Source: Tanypteryx hageni
Lineage: Eukaryota > Arthropoda > Insecta > Odonata > Petaluridae
Direction of reading: 5' to 3'
Assembly (NCBI GenBank): GCA_028673005.1
Contig: CM054117.1
Location: 51,953,870-52,017,869 of the forward strand
DNA: 64,000 bases
This document shows, piece after piece, positions 45,074 to 57,190 of the stretch (position 1 is the stretch's first letter; the number at the start of each line of letters is the position of its first letter). Position numbers and translations under genes: made by a program. Below the pieces are notes generated by a model, which searched no databases, was not told the DNA's origin, and worked only from the letters and a program-made list of their open reading frames with translations.

Positions 45074-47140
45074 CTGAAAAATAAGTGCTGCTTAGTTAAT
45101 TGCTTGCTATTATGATAAAGCAATTTTTAAAAAATGTTCACCCTTATTGTTAATATGGAAATATATTATTAGGCAAGCAGATAAGCTTCATGTAGGAGAT
45201 ATATCTCAGTTTAAGATGTAGAGAGAGTTTATACTTGGAATTTTTTACTTAACTATCAATTTATTATGTGTTTATTTATTGAAATTTTATGGTAAAAATA
45301 CATTGTATATCATTTAACTTTTGAAATTTCTCTATTAAAAATTTTCTATTAATTTTTGCAATCTTAAAATTTAATGATAAATCTAAAATATTGTCCTTTT
45401 TAAAGGTAAACATACCTCTATGAAGCTAGTAAACTAAAGATGTTAAAATAAAAACACATATCTAAAGAAACTTTAAGTACAACCTCTCGGTTTGCATCAA
45501 AGATTTGCTAAATACCATATTTCTGGGCACTTTTTTCTCATATAAATGTCCCCCAAAATCAACCTGCATCTTATATGCCGAGGCAAGATTATTACTGTTC
45601 TCAATACTGGCATTAATGAACACACTCATCCCCAAAATGAGATAATTAGCAGTCATTCATCGCAAAAACCATAAAATATACATTATTAATAATTAATAGT
45701 GAAAAATTTGTTACTATATACAATAATACCTTATGCAACGTGAATTCCAAGGATGCATTTTCATTATTACTCTTTATTAATATATGTCCGCTCACAGTGA
45801 TTACAATTTCAGCGAGTTTGCGATGCTTTAGTTCCTAATGAAACAATTGAATAGCGTGATTAATGCCAGGGAACAGTAGAATTCGTGTAGATGTCATAAA
45901 TATTTTATCCATATCTAGGATAAATAACGTTATGTGTATTGAGATCGCAATGGGTACAAATGTGAAAAGATATACCTACCCTATTAGTTATAAGCTTCAG
46001 GCAATTCAGTATGGATAAATGCACAGAAACCAAGCAGCATGTCATTTCAGTCTACCTCCCACAGAAAATATGATTCGTGAATGGAGAAAGCTAGGAAAAA
46101 CTGAAGCTGATGGGATAAGAGAAACATAGTCTTCGTAAAGATGGTCTTAAATGGTCACAACTAGAGGAGGAAGTGATGAATAGTAGAACAGAGGAAGTTA
46201 GGTATTGCTTTATCGATCAAAATTTTTATGTATGAGGCAAAAACAGTTGCAGAAGAATAAGGACTAGTTGATTGTATGTATCCTTATTACATATGCATTC
46301 CATTTATTATTAATCCCATTATATTAAAAAATCATCTTACTCTTAAGTTTAGTAAGTACTATTGGTAAAGGGTATCTATACATGCAACTTGTGTGGCCCT
46401 CTTCAACAGCTTTAATTAATACGACTGCCAAGTTCACGCAGGGCACATTTAACGATACAAGTCTCAAAGCAATCATTTATGTTTTAAATCATCCCTATTT
46501 ATTTTACAAATTAAGTTTATCTAAAACATTATATTAACTGTTACCACATCATAAAATTTTCTGTAAATGTTGCTGGATACGGACTTACGGCTGAAGTTGA
46601 TACATGATGTGGTCCTTCCTAAATGCCTTGGAGAACCAAAATATTTTTTCCCAAAAAATCTTCTAAAAACCTGGGTTTGTCTTATACCCCAGTGCATCTA
46701 ATATGCTGAGAAATATGGTAATTTATACTGGCACAGCCATAAATAACCAATATTTTTTATATTATTTCGTATTATTATATTCATGGAAACTAAAAGAAAA
46801 TAATAAGACTTAAAAGTATACATTACATGAGTGATTCCATGTAGAGATCTTCTCCCTTCGAAGTATCTTGTCATTTCTTGGTTCTGGCTTTTTATTAGTC
46901 GACTTATAGTTTTACGACGAAAAATTTCCAAGGCTATGATAGATGTCACACTGACACCAGCCAAAGTACCGATGCATACTGCCAATATAGTTGTGAAGGT
47001 CATAGAATCCTTTGCATCGTGTTCATCATCCTCATGTTCTTCAGAAAGCTCCCATGTTAGAAGTAGGTAGACCAACATAGCAAGTTTGAGGCACACAAGA
47101 AATGCCACCAGAAGGCAGCGATATCGACGGAATCTCCTCT
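44963..47140 (-). CDS. Two-pass membrane protein with PPAY tail, last two exons (5' end not found)
   Basis: Exons 46827-47140 and 44963-45073, GT-AG spliced in frame, encode about 141 C-terminal residues. The first exon holds two hydrophobic segments (CLLVAFLVCLKLAMLVYLLL and TILAVCIGTLAGVSVTSIIA) joined by an acidic loop (EEHEDDEHDAKD). After the second come basic RRKTISR and a polar tail. The last exon is Pro/Ser-rich with PPPAYDECVERQL at the C-terminus; PPAY is a PPxY motif that binds WW domains such as those of Nedd4-type ubiquitin ligases. I do not recognise the family. The first exon starts in phase 1 after ATTTCAG, so at least one more exon lies to the right; I found none with confidence. 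Confidence 0.75.
45515..46718 (+). mobile_element. pogo-like element, 1.2 kb, full ends, relic coding
   Basis: TA on both sides. Ends CCATATTTCTGGGCAC and, reverse complemented, CCATATTTCTCAGCATATTA. Same orientation as the coding copy at 14837. A broken stretch at about 46060-46250 reads NMIREWRKLGKTEADGIRET and LKWSQLEEEVMNSRTEE, the DNA-binding N-terminal region of the transposase. It lies in the intron between the two membrane-protein exons. Confidence 0.85.
46827..47140 (-). CDS. Membrane-protein exon with two transmembrane segments
   Basis: 314 bases: two completing a codon, then 104 codons from RRFRRYRCLLVAF to RRSLHGITH, followed by GTAATG. The basic RRFRRYR before segment one and RRK after segment two suggest both termini are cytosolic (positive-inside reasoning). 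Confidence 0.75.
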
Positions 47141-47689
47141 CTGAAATATTATATATGCATACATTGATGACACAATGTGTGGTAACTAGTTTCATAGTGT
47201 TAATTGGAGTAAGTAGTCAATGAGTCACTTGGATAAATTGTTTTTATTGTTGCTGGAATTTTTAGTACTATTTTTGTATAGGGTTTATTTTATTTTTCTA
47301 TCTGTACTTGATGATGATACCATTCATCAACATAGTAAGGAAAGAGCTGCTGAAGCAGGCAGTAAATGGTGTTTTTTCAAAAGACACTGTTAATGCAGAA
47401 TGTTAAATTTATGATTGGTCTGATATATTATTATGAAAATAATTTAATATAATTAAGAAAAATAATCTTTAAAACATAACATTTATAAAAAAGTGGAGAT
47501 GTACATGGGCTTCCCATGGTGCAGAAGTGCTTTTTGTCAAATTCGCCATAGTATAATCATATATTAATGTAGTTGCTTTGAAATCAGAAAATTATTTTTC
47601 CTTATATTATGGTAGCTCGGCTTTTTAGGTTCATTCAAAACATGTTAATTTTGTTTTGCCATTCTATACTCTTTCCACAAATAAGATTT

Positions 47690-48985
47690 CTTTGAAATCA
47701 GTTCAGCCAATACCTTCCGAATTCATATTTACAGAAAAATTCTAAACTTGATATTGTGCTAGCCATGTTTAGTTGACCTGGTTGAAATATGAAATTTCGG
47801 TTATTTATTTATATGAAGATTATATATGCCATATTGGGTTAAAATCTATGAGATCAGTTCTCTAGAAATACGTATAAAAAATATTATTTGACTTTTTACT
47901 GTGGTAGCCCGGCTCTTTAGCTCTGCTTTAATTTAATTATGGTATGTTGAACAAATCTTATATACCAAATTTAGTTAAAATCCATTCAGCCAATTCCTTC
48001 CAAATCCATAATTAATGAAAGATTTGTAATTGTGTTTTGCTGATCCACTCCGAATATGATATTATGGTTTTGCATATATGTGTCCATTATAAATATTAAA
48101 TTAGGTTAAAATTGATATGGACAGTTCAACACAAATACATGTAAAATAATGTTTTTATTCATTGTATTTGGCAGCCCTGATTTCTATATCTATATTAACC
48201 TTAGAACTACTAAGGGGGGGGGGGGATCCAAGGCCCACAACTTATTTTTTCGTATATTTCTCTTTTACAAATTAAGGAAAAGTCTAGATACTTAATTACA
48301 TTGTGCAGAGACTTATGTAAAATAATTACCTATCATATTTAAATTTTCTGCAAATTATTTAGTCATTGGCTGCATGCCTGTACATGTGGGTAGCCTAACT
48401 TATGGGGCACCATATGTGTGGAAAGCACATTGTGAAGTGCACTATTTAATCATTTTTCTAATCAATTTGTTATTATTTCTGTAAATACATTCTTACTGCA
48501 ATATTAATCTGATCTTGGAAACATAATGAGGAAGAATGTAAAAGCATTGTTCTAATGTAAATATTTGTCTTTAGGTACATATAATTTCAAATAAATTACT
48601 AAAATTGTATAGCTGTATTCCTGTGATGTTTTTAAATGTATAAAAATAGATTTGAAACATTATTATGACTTTTCATTGAATTTTAGATGGTGGACCTCTG
48701 ATGCCCCCCCCCTCCCCCCCCTTGGTAGTTCATGGTAGTGAAAATCGCTTGGTAGTTCTATGGTTAAACATCTTGATTTTGTTTTTTTTATATTGCAACC
48801 TTCCTTCATACAAAATTTTGTTGAAATCGGTATGGCCAATTCCTTTCAAATTCATAATTGCAGAAAAGATTTATTTTGCAATTGTGACATCCCTGCTGAG
48901 TTGATCCGGTCCAGATATGTCATTTTGGTCATGCATTTATGTGAAGATTGTATGTAACAAATTTGGTTGAAATCGGTTCAGCCAA
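47690..48985 (+). repeat. Periodic repeat, units of about 130-150 bp, interrupted by a MITE
   Basis: The phrase GAAATCGGTTCAGCCAATTC or a close variant occurs near 47695, 47848, 47980, 48110, 48820 and 48968. Without the 569-bp insertion and its TTAA at 48195-48763, the spacing stays 130-153 bases. Between copies come AATTCATAATTACAGAAAAG-like and TATGTGAAGATTGTATAT-like phrases. The repeat ends in GATGGATGGACAAACGGACA. No ORF. Confidence 0.65.
48199..48763. mobile_element. MITE with TTAA target duplication (piggyBac-like)
   Basis: TTAA at 48195-48198 and 48764-48767. Ends CCTTAGAACTACTAAGGGGG and, reverse complemented, CCATAGAACTACCAAGCG. Contains a run of 12 G near the left end and long C runs at 48703-48720. 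565 bp, no coding. Confidence 0.8.
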
Positions 48986-49119
48986 TTCTTCCCTGATATA
49001 TGCGTACAGATGGATGGATGGACAAACGGACATCACAAAGATAATAGTGCTTTTCGTCATTGCTGAAAAGCACTAAAAAAGGAAATTTAAATTAAATTTT
49101 TACTCCCAATCTGCTAGTC

Positions 49120-50030
49120 ACTAGAACCTCCACAAGAAAACGTGTATAATGAGACAATACTGAATCGATTGGCTAAACAATTAAGTTTATCTGCTTTTGT
49201 TCAGGAGGAGTTGCCACATCAAAAAGACAGTAAAACTGAAAGACAGACGGGCAAACCAAGAAAACTTCACAATGAGACAGAATACTGAATTGATTGATGA
49301 AAAAACAAAGCCTCAAGGTGCTTTCATTTATGAGTTACAGACAGATAGACCTCTACAAGAAAATGTGTTCAATGAGAAGAATACTGAGAAAACCAAGTCT
49401 CTATCTGCTTTCCTTTAGGAGGATTTAGAGCGTGCCACATATGTAGTTGTGAATGCTTCGAAGGGCCACATTGGAAGTCACAAGAGCTTCAGCAGGCCGG
49501 AAGACTGTTTATATCAGAAGTTATCTACAGATTCTGTGGTCTCATATTATCGAAAATAAATAAATGATTTACTAGCATTGAAGCTATACCAGGGAACGTT
49601 TTGATACTATAATTTCACTGAAAAATATAAAATTGTCGATTTTAAATTTTACCTACCACTATTTCATCATATCTTCGTGGCCTGCGTGAGGCGCTCTCGG
49701 GGGCCGGATGTGGCCTGCGGGCCGTATGTTGTCAACCCCTGATTTAGAGCATCAAAAAGACAGTAAGACAGATGGATGGACAAACATGCACAATGAGACA
49801 GAGTACTGAATTAATTGGTGAAAAAAATCTCTCAGTGCTTTCATTTACATGTTAATGGATCAGAGTTACAGACAGATGGACAGATGAACCTCCACAAAAA
49901 AATTTGCACAATGAGACAGAACACTAAATTGAATGGTAAAAAAACAGTCTCTAGCTGCTTTTGTTTAGGAGTTAGCACATCAGTCAGACAGACAGATGGA
50001 TAAATGGGATGCATAAGCAGATTTTTTTGA
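49120..50030 (+). repeat. Tandem repeat, about 115-bp unit, with GACAGACAGA spacers
   Basis: About five diverged units of the form CCTCCACAAGAAAACGTG, CACAATGAGACAGAATACTG, AATTGATTGG(T/C)GAAAAAAC, TCTCTAGCTGCTTT, GTTTAGGAGGAGTT, CATCAAAAAGACAGAC. Unit starts are near 49127, 49245, 49352, 49765 and 49885. A hAT MITE splits one unit. The same unit appears in inverse orientation at 62285-62480. Confidence 0.8.
49431..49741. mobile_element. hAT MITE inside the 115-bp tandem repeat, perfect TSD
   Basis: Target repeats ATTTAGAG at 49423-49430 and 49742-49749. Joining the flanks gives GGAGGATTTAGAGCATCAAA, which matches the repeat unit without a gap. The right end, reverse complemented, CAGGGGTTGACAACATACGG then CCCGCAGGCC, is a Charlie-like hAT terminus. 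The left end, CGTGCCACATATGTAG, is diverged. Confidence 0.8.
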
Positions 50031-50478
50031 AAAAAAAATTGCTAAAAGTTAGGAATAAAATGAGGAGGAACCACAATATCTCCACTGGTAAAGGGCGTCA
50101 AGACCTATAGCATCAAGGAATTTCAGCTATATGCATGAGGGATGTAAAGTTTCCTAATTGGGCATTTTGAACGACAACTCAGTGAACTTGTTATTTTTCA
50201 GCACAGTGCTTTAGTAAATGTAGTTGCTCAGACTCATTTGACGGGTTGAGCCATGGGCATTTGGCCTCAGTACATTGCTGCTACTACTGGATTTGCACAG
50301 CATCGAGCGCAGCACAGCCCCATCTTTTGGCTTCTGCATCCTGTTGATGCAAACAATGGTGTTGCTGGTCTGATTGGTTTGTACATCTTTTAAATTAGTT
50401 TGCTGCATTGCCTTCTAGGTATTTAGAAGGGTTTGCTAGACATTGTGATTGCTGCCGACATCTTTGTTGTTCTCTAGG

Positions 50479-52270
50479 TAAGCGTTTCTCAACCTTTGTA
50501 ATAGCATAACCTACCTAAGCTTTGAGGGTTTACCTGGGACCTACCTATTATCTATATTCTAATTTCTTGAAGCAGTACATAGTACATATGTGTCCATAGA
50601 GAGTGCACACTTTAGTACCATGAGTTCGTTAACTATTTTATCGCGACGTCATTAAAAAAAATGAAAAAACTTATTATCTTCATTTATTTTAAGTTGAAGC
50701 ATCACACTAATGTTTATTCAAAAGGATTTATTATGAAATAGGGGGCTCCGCTCCTCTGCCTGTTTTGCGGCTCAACCCCCTGGCCTACAGCCTCACCTTG
50801 GTGGCCAAATGCATTTTGCTTGCTTCGTCATCCATAAATTACGTCACGCAATAAGTTGGTTTCTATTCATTCTCTCAATTTCCCGCATTGTAGGCATTAA
50901 ATATTGATTTGAGACAATGTTTCACTCTTCTTTCCACAACATTAAACACTCATACAAAGTCATTTTTTTCATGAAACCAAGGACGTCATGTTCTCAAAAG
51001 GATTGGGAGGAGCTGCACGACAGAGTTGTGCACTGGCTTAAGTAAAACATCTGACGAAAATGCGATTCATTTTATTATATGGGGAGATTAACAAAATATA
51101 CTCCGGGTTATTCCTGAAGTAGCATAATCTGATTTATTTTTGGGAACTGATATTCCATGTCCTAAATATTTGAACTTCAACTTGATAATCAAATGCAATT
51201 ATAGCTATAGCCGTTGTTGCTTGCTATTGTTGAATCTATCAAGGAAATATCATCATTAAATAACCAAATCAAATTGATTAATTCATTTCATATTATTATT
51301 GCTAAAAAACAAAATAAAATGAAATTAGAGAGACATGTTACTGAAATCTGTCATTAAATATATTTATTTTCCATTAATTTCTTAAATAGGTATAAACAAA
51401 TGTTTGACTTCAAAACAAGTAGCTGAAAATAACCAACAATGCAAAAATGTTTACAAAATTAATGTGAAGCTTGTGCTGTGCTTTGGTCAACAAGTTTGTC
51501 TTTCCTCGGTTCTATAGTAGAAAGCAAGACTCTAATAGTATCACTGGCATCCAAACGGTTTCTTGATTACTGAGAGTGCTGAGAATGCTGCTTCACATAA
51601 GTATGTTGAAGAATATGATAGGAGTAGTTTCACAGCTTTTTTGCTCAAAGCAAGGTATTCTATTTGTAACTTGGCCCAAAAATTTGCCAGTGCTGCGGTG
51701 TTTGAAAATTCTTATTTTAGAGATAAGTCAGTTGATAGATCTAGAAGAGTGTCTTTTTCTGTTGATGTGCTTGTTACTTGGTTTAGTACAAAACAGAAAG
51801 GGATTGCAAACCCATAAATTGCCTATTCTATGATCATCTTCAGTTGGAAAATAGTCCTCAATTTTTTTCTGAGAGCTTCAGGGTGTCTTAATATTACCTT
51901 ACTTATATTTTCTTTGTCAAAATGTAATCTTTTGTCACACATAAGATCTGAAAATTATGAAAACATCAAAAATGTCAGATTTCACCCTTAAAATTCAAGC
52001 TTCTAATTTCTTCTTGAAACTCTCTATTTTTTCATACAGAGTAAAAGCTCTATTGTAATTGAAGATTTAACTTGTTCATTAACCCAAAAATATCACTAAG
52101 GTAAGACAATTAACCAACCAATCATTATCATTAAGTCATATATCCAAATCAGATTTTTTTCTCTGATAGAAATATTGCAACTTCTTGACAGAGTTCATAC
52201 AATTTAGTTATTGTTATTCCTCGCAAGAGCCTGCGTACTTAGGCATACTGAAGTAAAGTTTAGTGTTCAA
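50479..52270 (-). mobile_element. 3' half of a ZBED5/SCAND3-type hAT element
   Basis: AGCGTTTCTCAACCTTTG at 50480 matches a hAT 3' terminus read from outside. The minus strand at 51459-52270 carries the C-terminal transposase. The upstream part of the gene lies at 57191-57640, beyond 4.9 kb of inserted DNA. Confidence 0.65.
51459..52270 (-). pseudogene. hAT transposase (ZBED5/SCAND3 type), C-terminal half, decayed
   Basis: Pieces in shifted frames, 5' to 3': TLLQYA, stop, VRRLLRG, LYELCQEVAIFLSEKKSDLD, EKIESFKKKLEA, then ALSKKAVKLLLSYSSTYLCE, AAFSALSVIKKPFG, and finally RLDASDTIRVLLSTIEPRKD ending QSTAQASH and TAA. This is the TEVRWLSRG, coiled and hAT dimerisation order of ZBED5/SCAND3-like proteins. 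Many stops; not functional. Confidence 0.75.
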
Positions 52271-52329
52271 CATTGTTTTCAGAGCACAACATTGAAAATA
52301 GCCATGAATTTAAAGAGTTGGCAGAAATA

Positions 52330-52850
52330 CACGGTGTACCAAAATGAATGGCACGATTACAATTTTTATTATTTAATTAACCGGAACACTTACAAGATTA
52401 AAATAACTTGGAGCATGTAGAGAAAAACTTCAAGTTTCCTGATGACATGTGGCAGTTTGCTTCCTGGCCCCTGCAGTGCTGTCACCGTCCCTACCCTAAA
52501 ATGGCATCTCAGCAGCAAAAAGTGCAATGTTGTTTGCAGTTTCATGATTCAAAATCTGTGACTACAGTTCAGCATCAATTCTGAACAACATTTGGTGTTG
52601 ATCCACCTGACAAGAAGTCAATCAGATGCTGGCATGATGACTTTGTGAATAAAGGCCACATTATCACTTGGCTGTGAGAAAATTTCTGGATGAACAGCTG
52701 CCTGGAAGTTGGATAGGGCATTGGGGGCTGACACCTTGGCCACCATGATCTCCTGCACTTGAGAATGTCTACTGTTATGGCCAAAATCAGTTTGGCTCAG
52801 CTTGGCCAGTCTTCAAGCTAGTAGCTAGATGTAGTATTGGTGAGCATGAA
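52330..52850 (+). mobile_element. mariner-type relic with DUF4817-like N-terminus, internally deleted
   Basis: ATG at 52501 opens MASQQQKVQCCLQFHDSKSV, TTVQHQF, then FGVDPPDKKSIRCWHDDFVN, the helix-turn-helix start of this transposase group. After a deletion, FLDEQLPGSWIGHWGLTPWP and SPALENVY match the WIGRRG, WPPRSPDL end of the DDE domain. The middle is missing. ACACGGTGTACCAAAATGAA at 52330 may be its left end. Confidence 0.7.
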
Positions 52851-52857
52851 TGTTTCA

Positions 52858-54310
52858 ATTCTCCACAATGAATATGATAAGTGCTTTATTAAAACAGCGG
52901 TTTTCGTCATTGTCTTGCGATGATAAACTTGAAATAAATCGAATTGGAAGATCCCTCCCTAATTTGAATTTAGTTAAAAAGCAACAGTGTGTTGTAAATT
53001 TAATGTCTTATTCGAAGAAAATTTGGCTATGCAGGTGTGATGAAAAAAATGCGTTTCTTTGTTTTCCTTATGTTCTTTTCCAAGGAGATGTCAGATGGTC
53101 GAGAAACAGGATTTTGGACAGTACACATTTGGAAAAAATGAGGGCTCGTGAAAAATCTAAACAACATATAAATAATGTTTTGAGTTTATCGTTGCTGGGT
53201 AAAACAAATATTCAAAGTCAGTTAAACTCACAGTATCGGTTGGCTATATCTAAACATAACAAACAAGTAGATAAAAATAGGTATGTATTAAATTTGATTA
53301 TAAATTGTATAGGTTTTGGGCAGCATTAGAATTAGTATTGAGAGGGCATGATGAACCAGATGAGTCACAAAATAATGGAGTTTTTCGTGAGTTAATCCAG
53401 TTTAGTTCTGAGTTAGATAAAGACTTAAAAGTTCACCTTAGTCAATCAGCTGTATTTAAAGGTACATCTAAAACTATACAGAATTATTTGCTGGAATGCA
53501 TGTTAGAAGTATACCACGAAGAAGTTCACAAAGAAATTCAAAAGCAGATTATGTAGCATTGATAGCCGATGAAACTACTGACATGTCATGTCAATTTCAG
53601 TTAGTCATTATATTACGTTACATTGTAGGAGGAAAACTGGTAGAAAGGTTCTGGAATTTCGTTTATCCTGATGGACATGGTGTTCGTGCAATTGCAGATT
53701 GTATTTTAAAACACTCGACCCCCTAATTGGTGACAGTCCGAAAAAACTTATAGCACAAAGTTTTGATGGTGCTTCTGTTTTGAGTGGACGTTTAAATGAC
53801 ATTCAGAAACTGACAAAAAGCAAGTATTCACTTTCTAATTTCGACCACTGTTACGTCCACCATAATCACAGAAATAAAAGATAGATTTCAATTTACTGGA
53901 CACCTTGTGGCTACAAATCTATTTGTGATCGAAGAATTTGGTAATTACAGCAAAAAATTTCCTGACAGATATCTCAGTGATATAATTGAAAAGTATCCTT
54001 TTTTGGAAAAAAGAGACTGAAGAGTGAACTACAAATTTTTTACGAAAGAGAGGAATTGAGAGCAGTTTCTGGTGCAGTACCATTTCTGTCACTAATTTTG
54101 TATGATGATTTGTGTGAAACATTTCAAGAGACAATAAAGCTTTTAAAAGTGTTGATCACGATACCAATGTCGACATCAGAAGCAGAATGGTGTTTTTCAA
54201 TGATGAAAAGAATAAAGACTTTTCTTAGGAATACTATGAAAGAAGAAAGACTAAGTGCTTTAGGCATGCTATCGTGTGAAAAAACTTTTGTAATAACATA
54301 GATAGCCTCA
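52858..54310 (+). pseudogene. hAT transposase (ZMYM1-like), decayed
   Basis: Frames in order: a TTF-type zinc-finger-like part (GDVRWSRNRILDSTHLEKMR, KSKQHINNVLS), RGHDEPDESQNNGVFRELIQ, YVALIADETTDMSCQFQLVI (first catalytic Asp region), LIAQSFDGASVLSGRLNDIQ, then after a deletion the C-terminal dimerisation part (LKVLITIPMSTSEAEWCFSM, MKRIKTFLRNTM, RLSALGMLSCE). Stops and shifts break it at about 53330, 53560 and 53730, and the middle of the insertion domain is gone near 53890-54060. Confidence 0.8.
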
Positions 54311-54499
54311 ACAGAAAGGTTATTGATTTATTTTCTAACAAGAAACATCGCCGAATAGACTTTGTTTACTGTTCATTTTAGCTGCAAGACACATTTTTCA
54401 TCTACTCACTACAGTACATTTTTCAGTAAGTAAAAAATTAAATACTTTTTTGTATTATAAATTTAGGTTTTTTTACATATGTTGGCCCTACCAGTTGAA

Positions 54500-55770
54500 G
54501 CAACCACCGTCCACCACTGTCATACACAACAGGATTTATCAAAAGTGTGAGAAAACCATAAGTAATACACAGTTCAGATTCAGAAATGAATTTGGAACTA
54601 GGGAGGCTCTTTTTAGTTTACTTGATTTGATACTACACTGTAGAGACATGAACAATGATGTTTATGAATATTTCATTGATTATGAAAAGGCCTTTGATAG
54701 AGTAAATCATGTAAAGTTTCTGGAAATTTTGGAACTTGTAGGTCTTGATAGTAAGGACACACGTATTATTGCCAACTTCTATTGGAATCAAAGGGTGACC
54801 GTTTGCATCAATGGATCTGAAACAGATGAAATTGATATAATGAGTGGAGTAAGGCAGGGGTGCATTCTATCACCACTTCTTTTTAACATCTACCCAGAAA
54901 TGATTTTTAGAGCAGCACTGCAAGATATATCTGCAGGCATAAATGTTAATGGTGTCCTAATAAATAATCTTCGATATGTGGATGATACAGTGTTGCTGGT
55001 AAATACAGCTGATCATTTGCAAGAAATATTCAATCGTGTTAGTCTTTTTAGTTAAAAATATGGTCTTAAAATCAACAAGAAAAAGACAAACTATGGTGAT
55101 CAGCAAGAACCAAAATATTTTTATGGCTATTCAGGTTAATAGCGTACAACTGGAACAAGTGAAGAAATACAGATACCTTGGATGTCTGCTCAACGGCCAA
55201 TGAGATCATATCCATGAGGTAAAAAGCCGCATAGAACAAGCAAGAAATGCATTTGTGAGAATGGAAAAACTGACCTGTAACAGGGATCTAAATTTCGAGC
55301 TTCACATTTGCATTATACGTTGTTATATATTCTCTGTTCTCTTGTATGGAGTGGAAGCAATGGCACTGTCAGAAACTTGATGCTAAAAGATTGAGGCATT
55401 TGAGATGTGGATTTATCGCCATATGCTTAGAATCTCTTGATGTGGACAAAGTGAATAATGAGCCAGTTCTGCAAAAAACGGGAAAAAACCTGGAATTGCT
55501 CAACACAGGTAAATGCAGAAAAATTGAGTACTTTGGCCACATTATGAGAGACAAGAAGTATTTTCTTCTTCAATTGATCATCCAAGGAAAAATACAAGGA
55601 AAGATAGATGTGGGAAGAAAAAGAACATTATGACTCAAGAATTTGCGAGAGTGGTTTGGAAGGTGTACAGGGTCGATGATCCAGTCGGCGGTTTCTAAAG
55701 TAGAAATTGGCATGATGATTGCCGACCTTCATCCAGGAGATGGCACTTAAAGAGGAAGAATAATATGAAG
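54500..55770 (+). pseudogene. LINE reverse transcriptase and C-terminal region, broken
   Basis: An open frame to 55055 reads RFRNEFGTREALFSLLDLIL, YFIDYEKAFDRVNHVKFLEI, MSGVRQGCILSPLLFNIYPE and LRYVDDTVLL (YVDD intact). After a frameshift: YRYLGCLLNG, RNAFVRMEKLT, YSVLLYGVEAM, and at 55346-55633 WIYRHM-like and KIEYFGHIMRDKKYFLLQLI, GKIDVGRKR. 5'-truncated; the 3' end is near 55770. It diverges clearly from the copy at 36597. Confidence 0.8.
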
Positions 55771-55839
55771 TATTTCAGTGCTTGCCATTCTAGGTTTTAA
55801 TTCCAACATAAATAAAATGTCTTCTTGTATTTCTTTTTC

Positions 55840-56880
55840 ATACACATAATGTACAACAATGGCCTTTTATGATTTCCTTCAATGGACTGTTTTCTTTCAA
55901 ATTTTGATCCATCCATTTTGTCTGCCTTTCCCTTATTACTCTGATTAAGGTCCTTTCTTCCCCTACTGTATTCAAAACTTCCTCATTCATTTTCCTCTCT
56001 GTCCAATTAATCTTTTCTAGTCCATGCCATATCCACATCTCAAACACCTCCTATTTACTTACATCTTCTTTTCTCATTGTCTATGTCTCAGGCCCATATA
56101 ATGTTACACTCCATAACAAGGTTTTCACTAACATCTTTTTGATATCTTTATCTACTGCTCATCAACAACTCTCGCCGTCTTGCAAATGCCTCCTTTACTC
56201 TTGATATCCTGGTCCTGATCTCTTTCATACTTTTCTATCCTGTGGCAGAATACTACCTAAATAACTGAAATATTCCACTTGCTCCAGCAATTTTCCACCC
56301 ACTGTAACATAGCCCTGGGTATCTCCACTCTTGGAAAATCTCATCACTTGCATTTTGTTCTTATTAATTTTCATCCCGAATTCCTTTGCCTTTTTATTTA
56401 AGGAAGTAACTAGCATATGAGGCCCCTTTCAGAGTCACTCACCAATGCTATGTTGTCTGCATATTTAACTTATTTAAACAGGCTCCCTTCCAATTATACC
56501 CATTTCTACATCTTCCCATGCTTCCCTTATCATTTCTTGGCTATAAATATTAAACAATGCTGGTGAGAATATGCAGCCCTGACATGATTCTCCCTTGGCT
56601 ACCCTTACCTGTACAGTCTGGTTCATATATTTATTTCTGATTAAATGTCTCTTAGGCCATAATATTATATCAAAGGCCTTTTCGAAACCTACAAAGCACA
56701 TGAATATATCCTGGTGGTATTCAATGTTTCTTTCTACCAATGTCCTCATCACCCCTATGGCATCCCTAATACCACTACCTTTCCGAAACCCAAACTGGTC
56801 TATACCTATACATTTATTAGCTTTTGATTTGAGTCTCCCATTCTAAATTCTGAGAATAACTTTAATCTGATAGTTCTATT
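55840..56880 (-). pseudogene. LINE reverse transcriptase fragment, broken, YADN active site
   Basis: Minus-strand pieces: DQFGFRKGSGIRDAIGVMRT, CFVGFEKAFDIILWPKRHLI, CQGCIFSPALFNIYSQEMI, KYADNIALVS, KEFGMKINKNKMQVMRFSKS, VEYFSYLGSILPQ, EMWIWHGLEKINWTERKMNE. Same type as 36597-37820. The catalytic YADD reads YADN, and there are several stops. It faces the plus-strand LINE at 54500-55770 tail to tail. Confidence 0.8.
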
Positions 56881-57190
56881 ATCCTAACATTCATTTGATT
56901 TAAAATTTTTCTTCAAGGGAATGAAAATTGACCTAATGAAGTCCTTTAGTCACTTTTCCTCTTCATATATCTTATAATACAATTTATGAAACTCTCTTTC
57001 CCCTTTTTGCCTAATTTCTATGACAATTTAATGGAAAGGTCGTCAGTTGGGCAAGCCATGAGAAATCATTCACACGGTCTGAGAGGTAAAAGAGTTGACA
57101 TTCACTATCGTACAGGTAGATTTTGACCTCTCGCAATTCAAAGAGTACTTTGCCCCGCGACAAACAGTGAACTTCAGTATGGAATAAATG

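Noticed and set aside
46698..46826. Extension of the membrane-protein frame past GITH
   Set aside because: The added residues read through a GTAATG donor into intron and the pogo-like element; splicing to the PPAY exon keeps frame.
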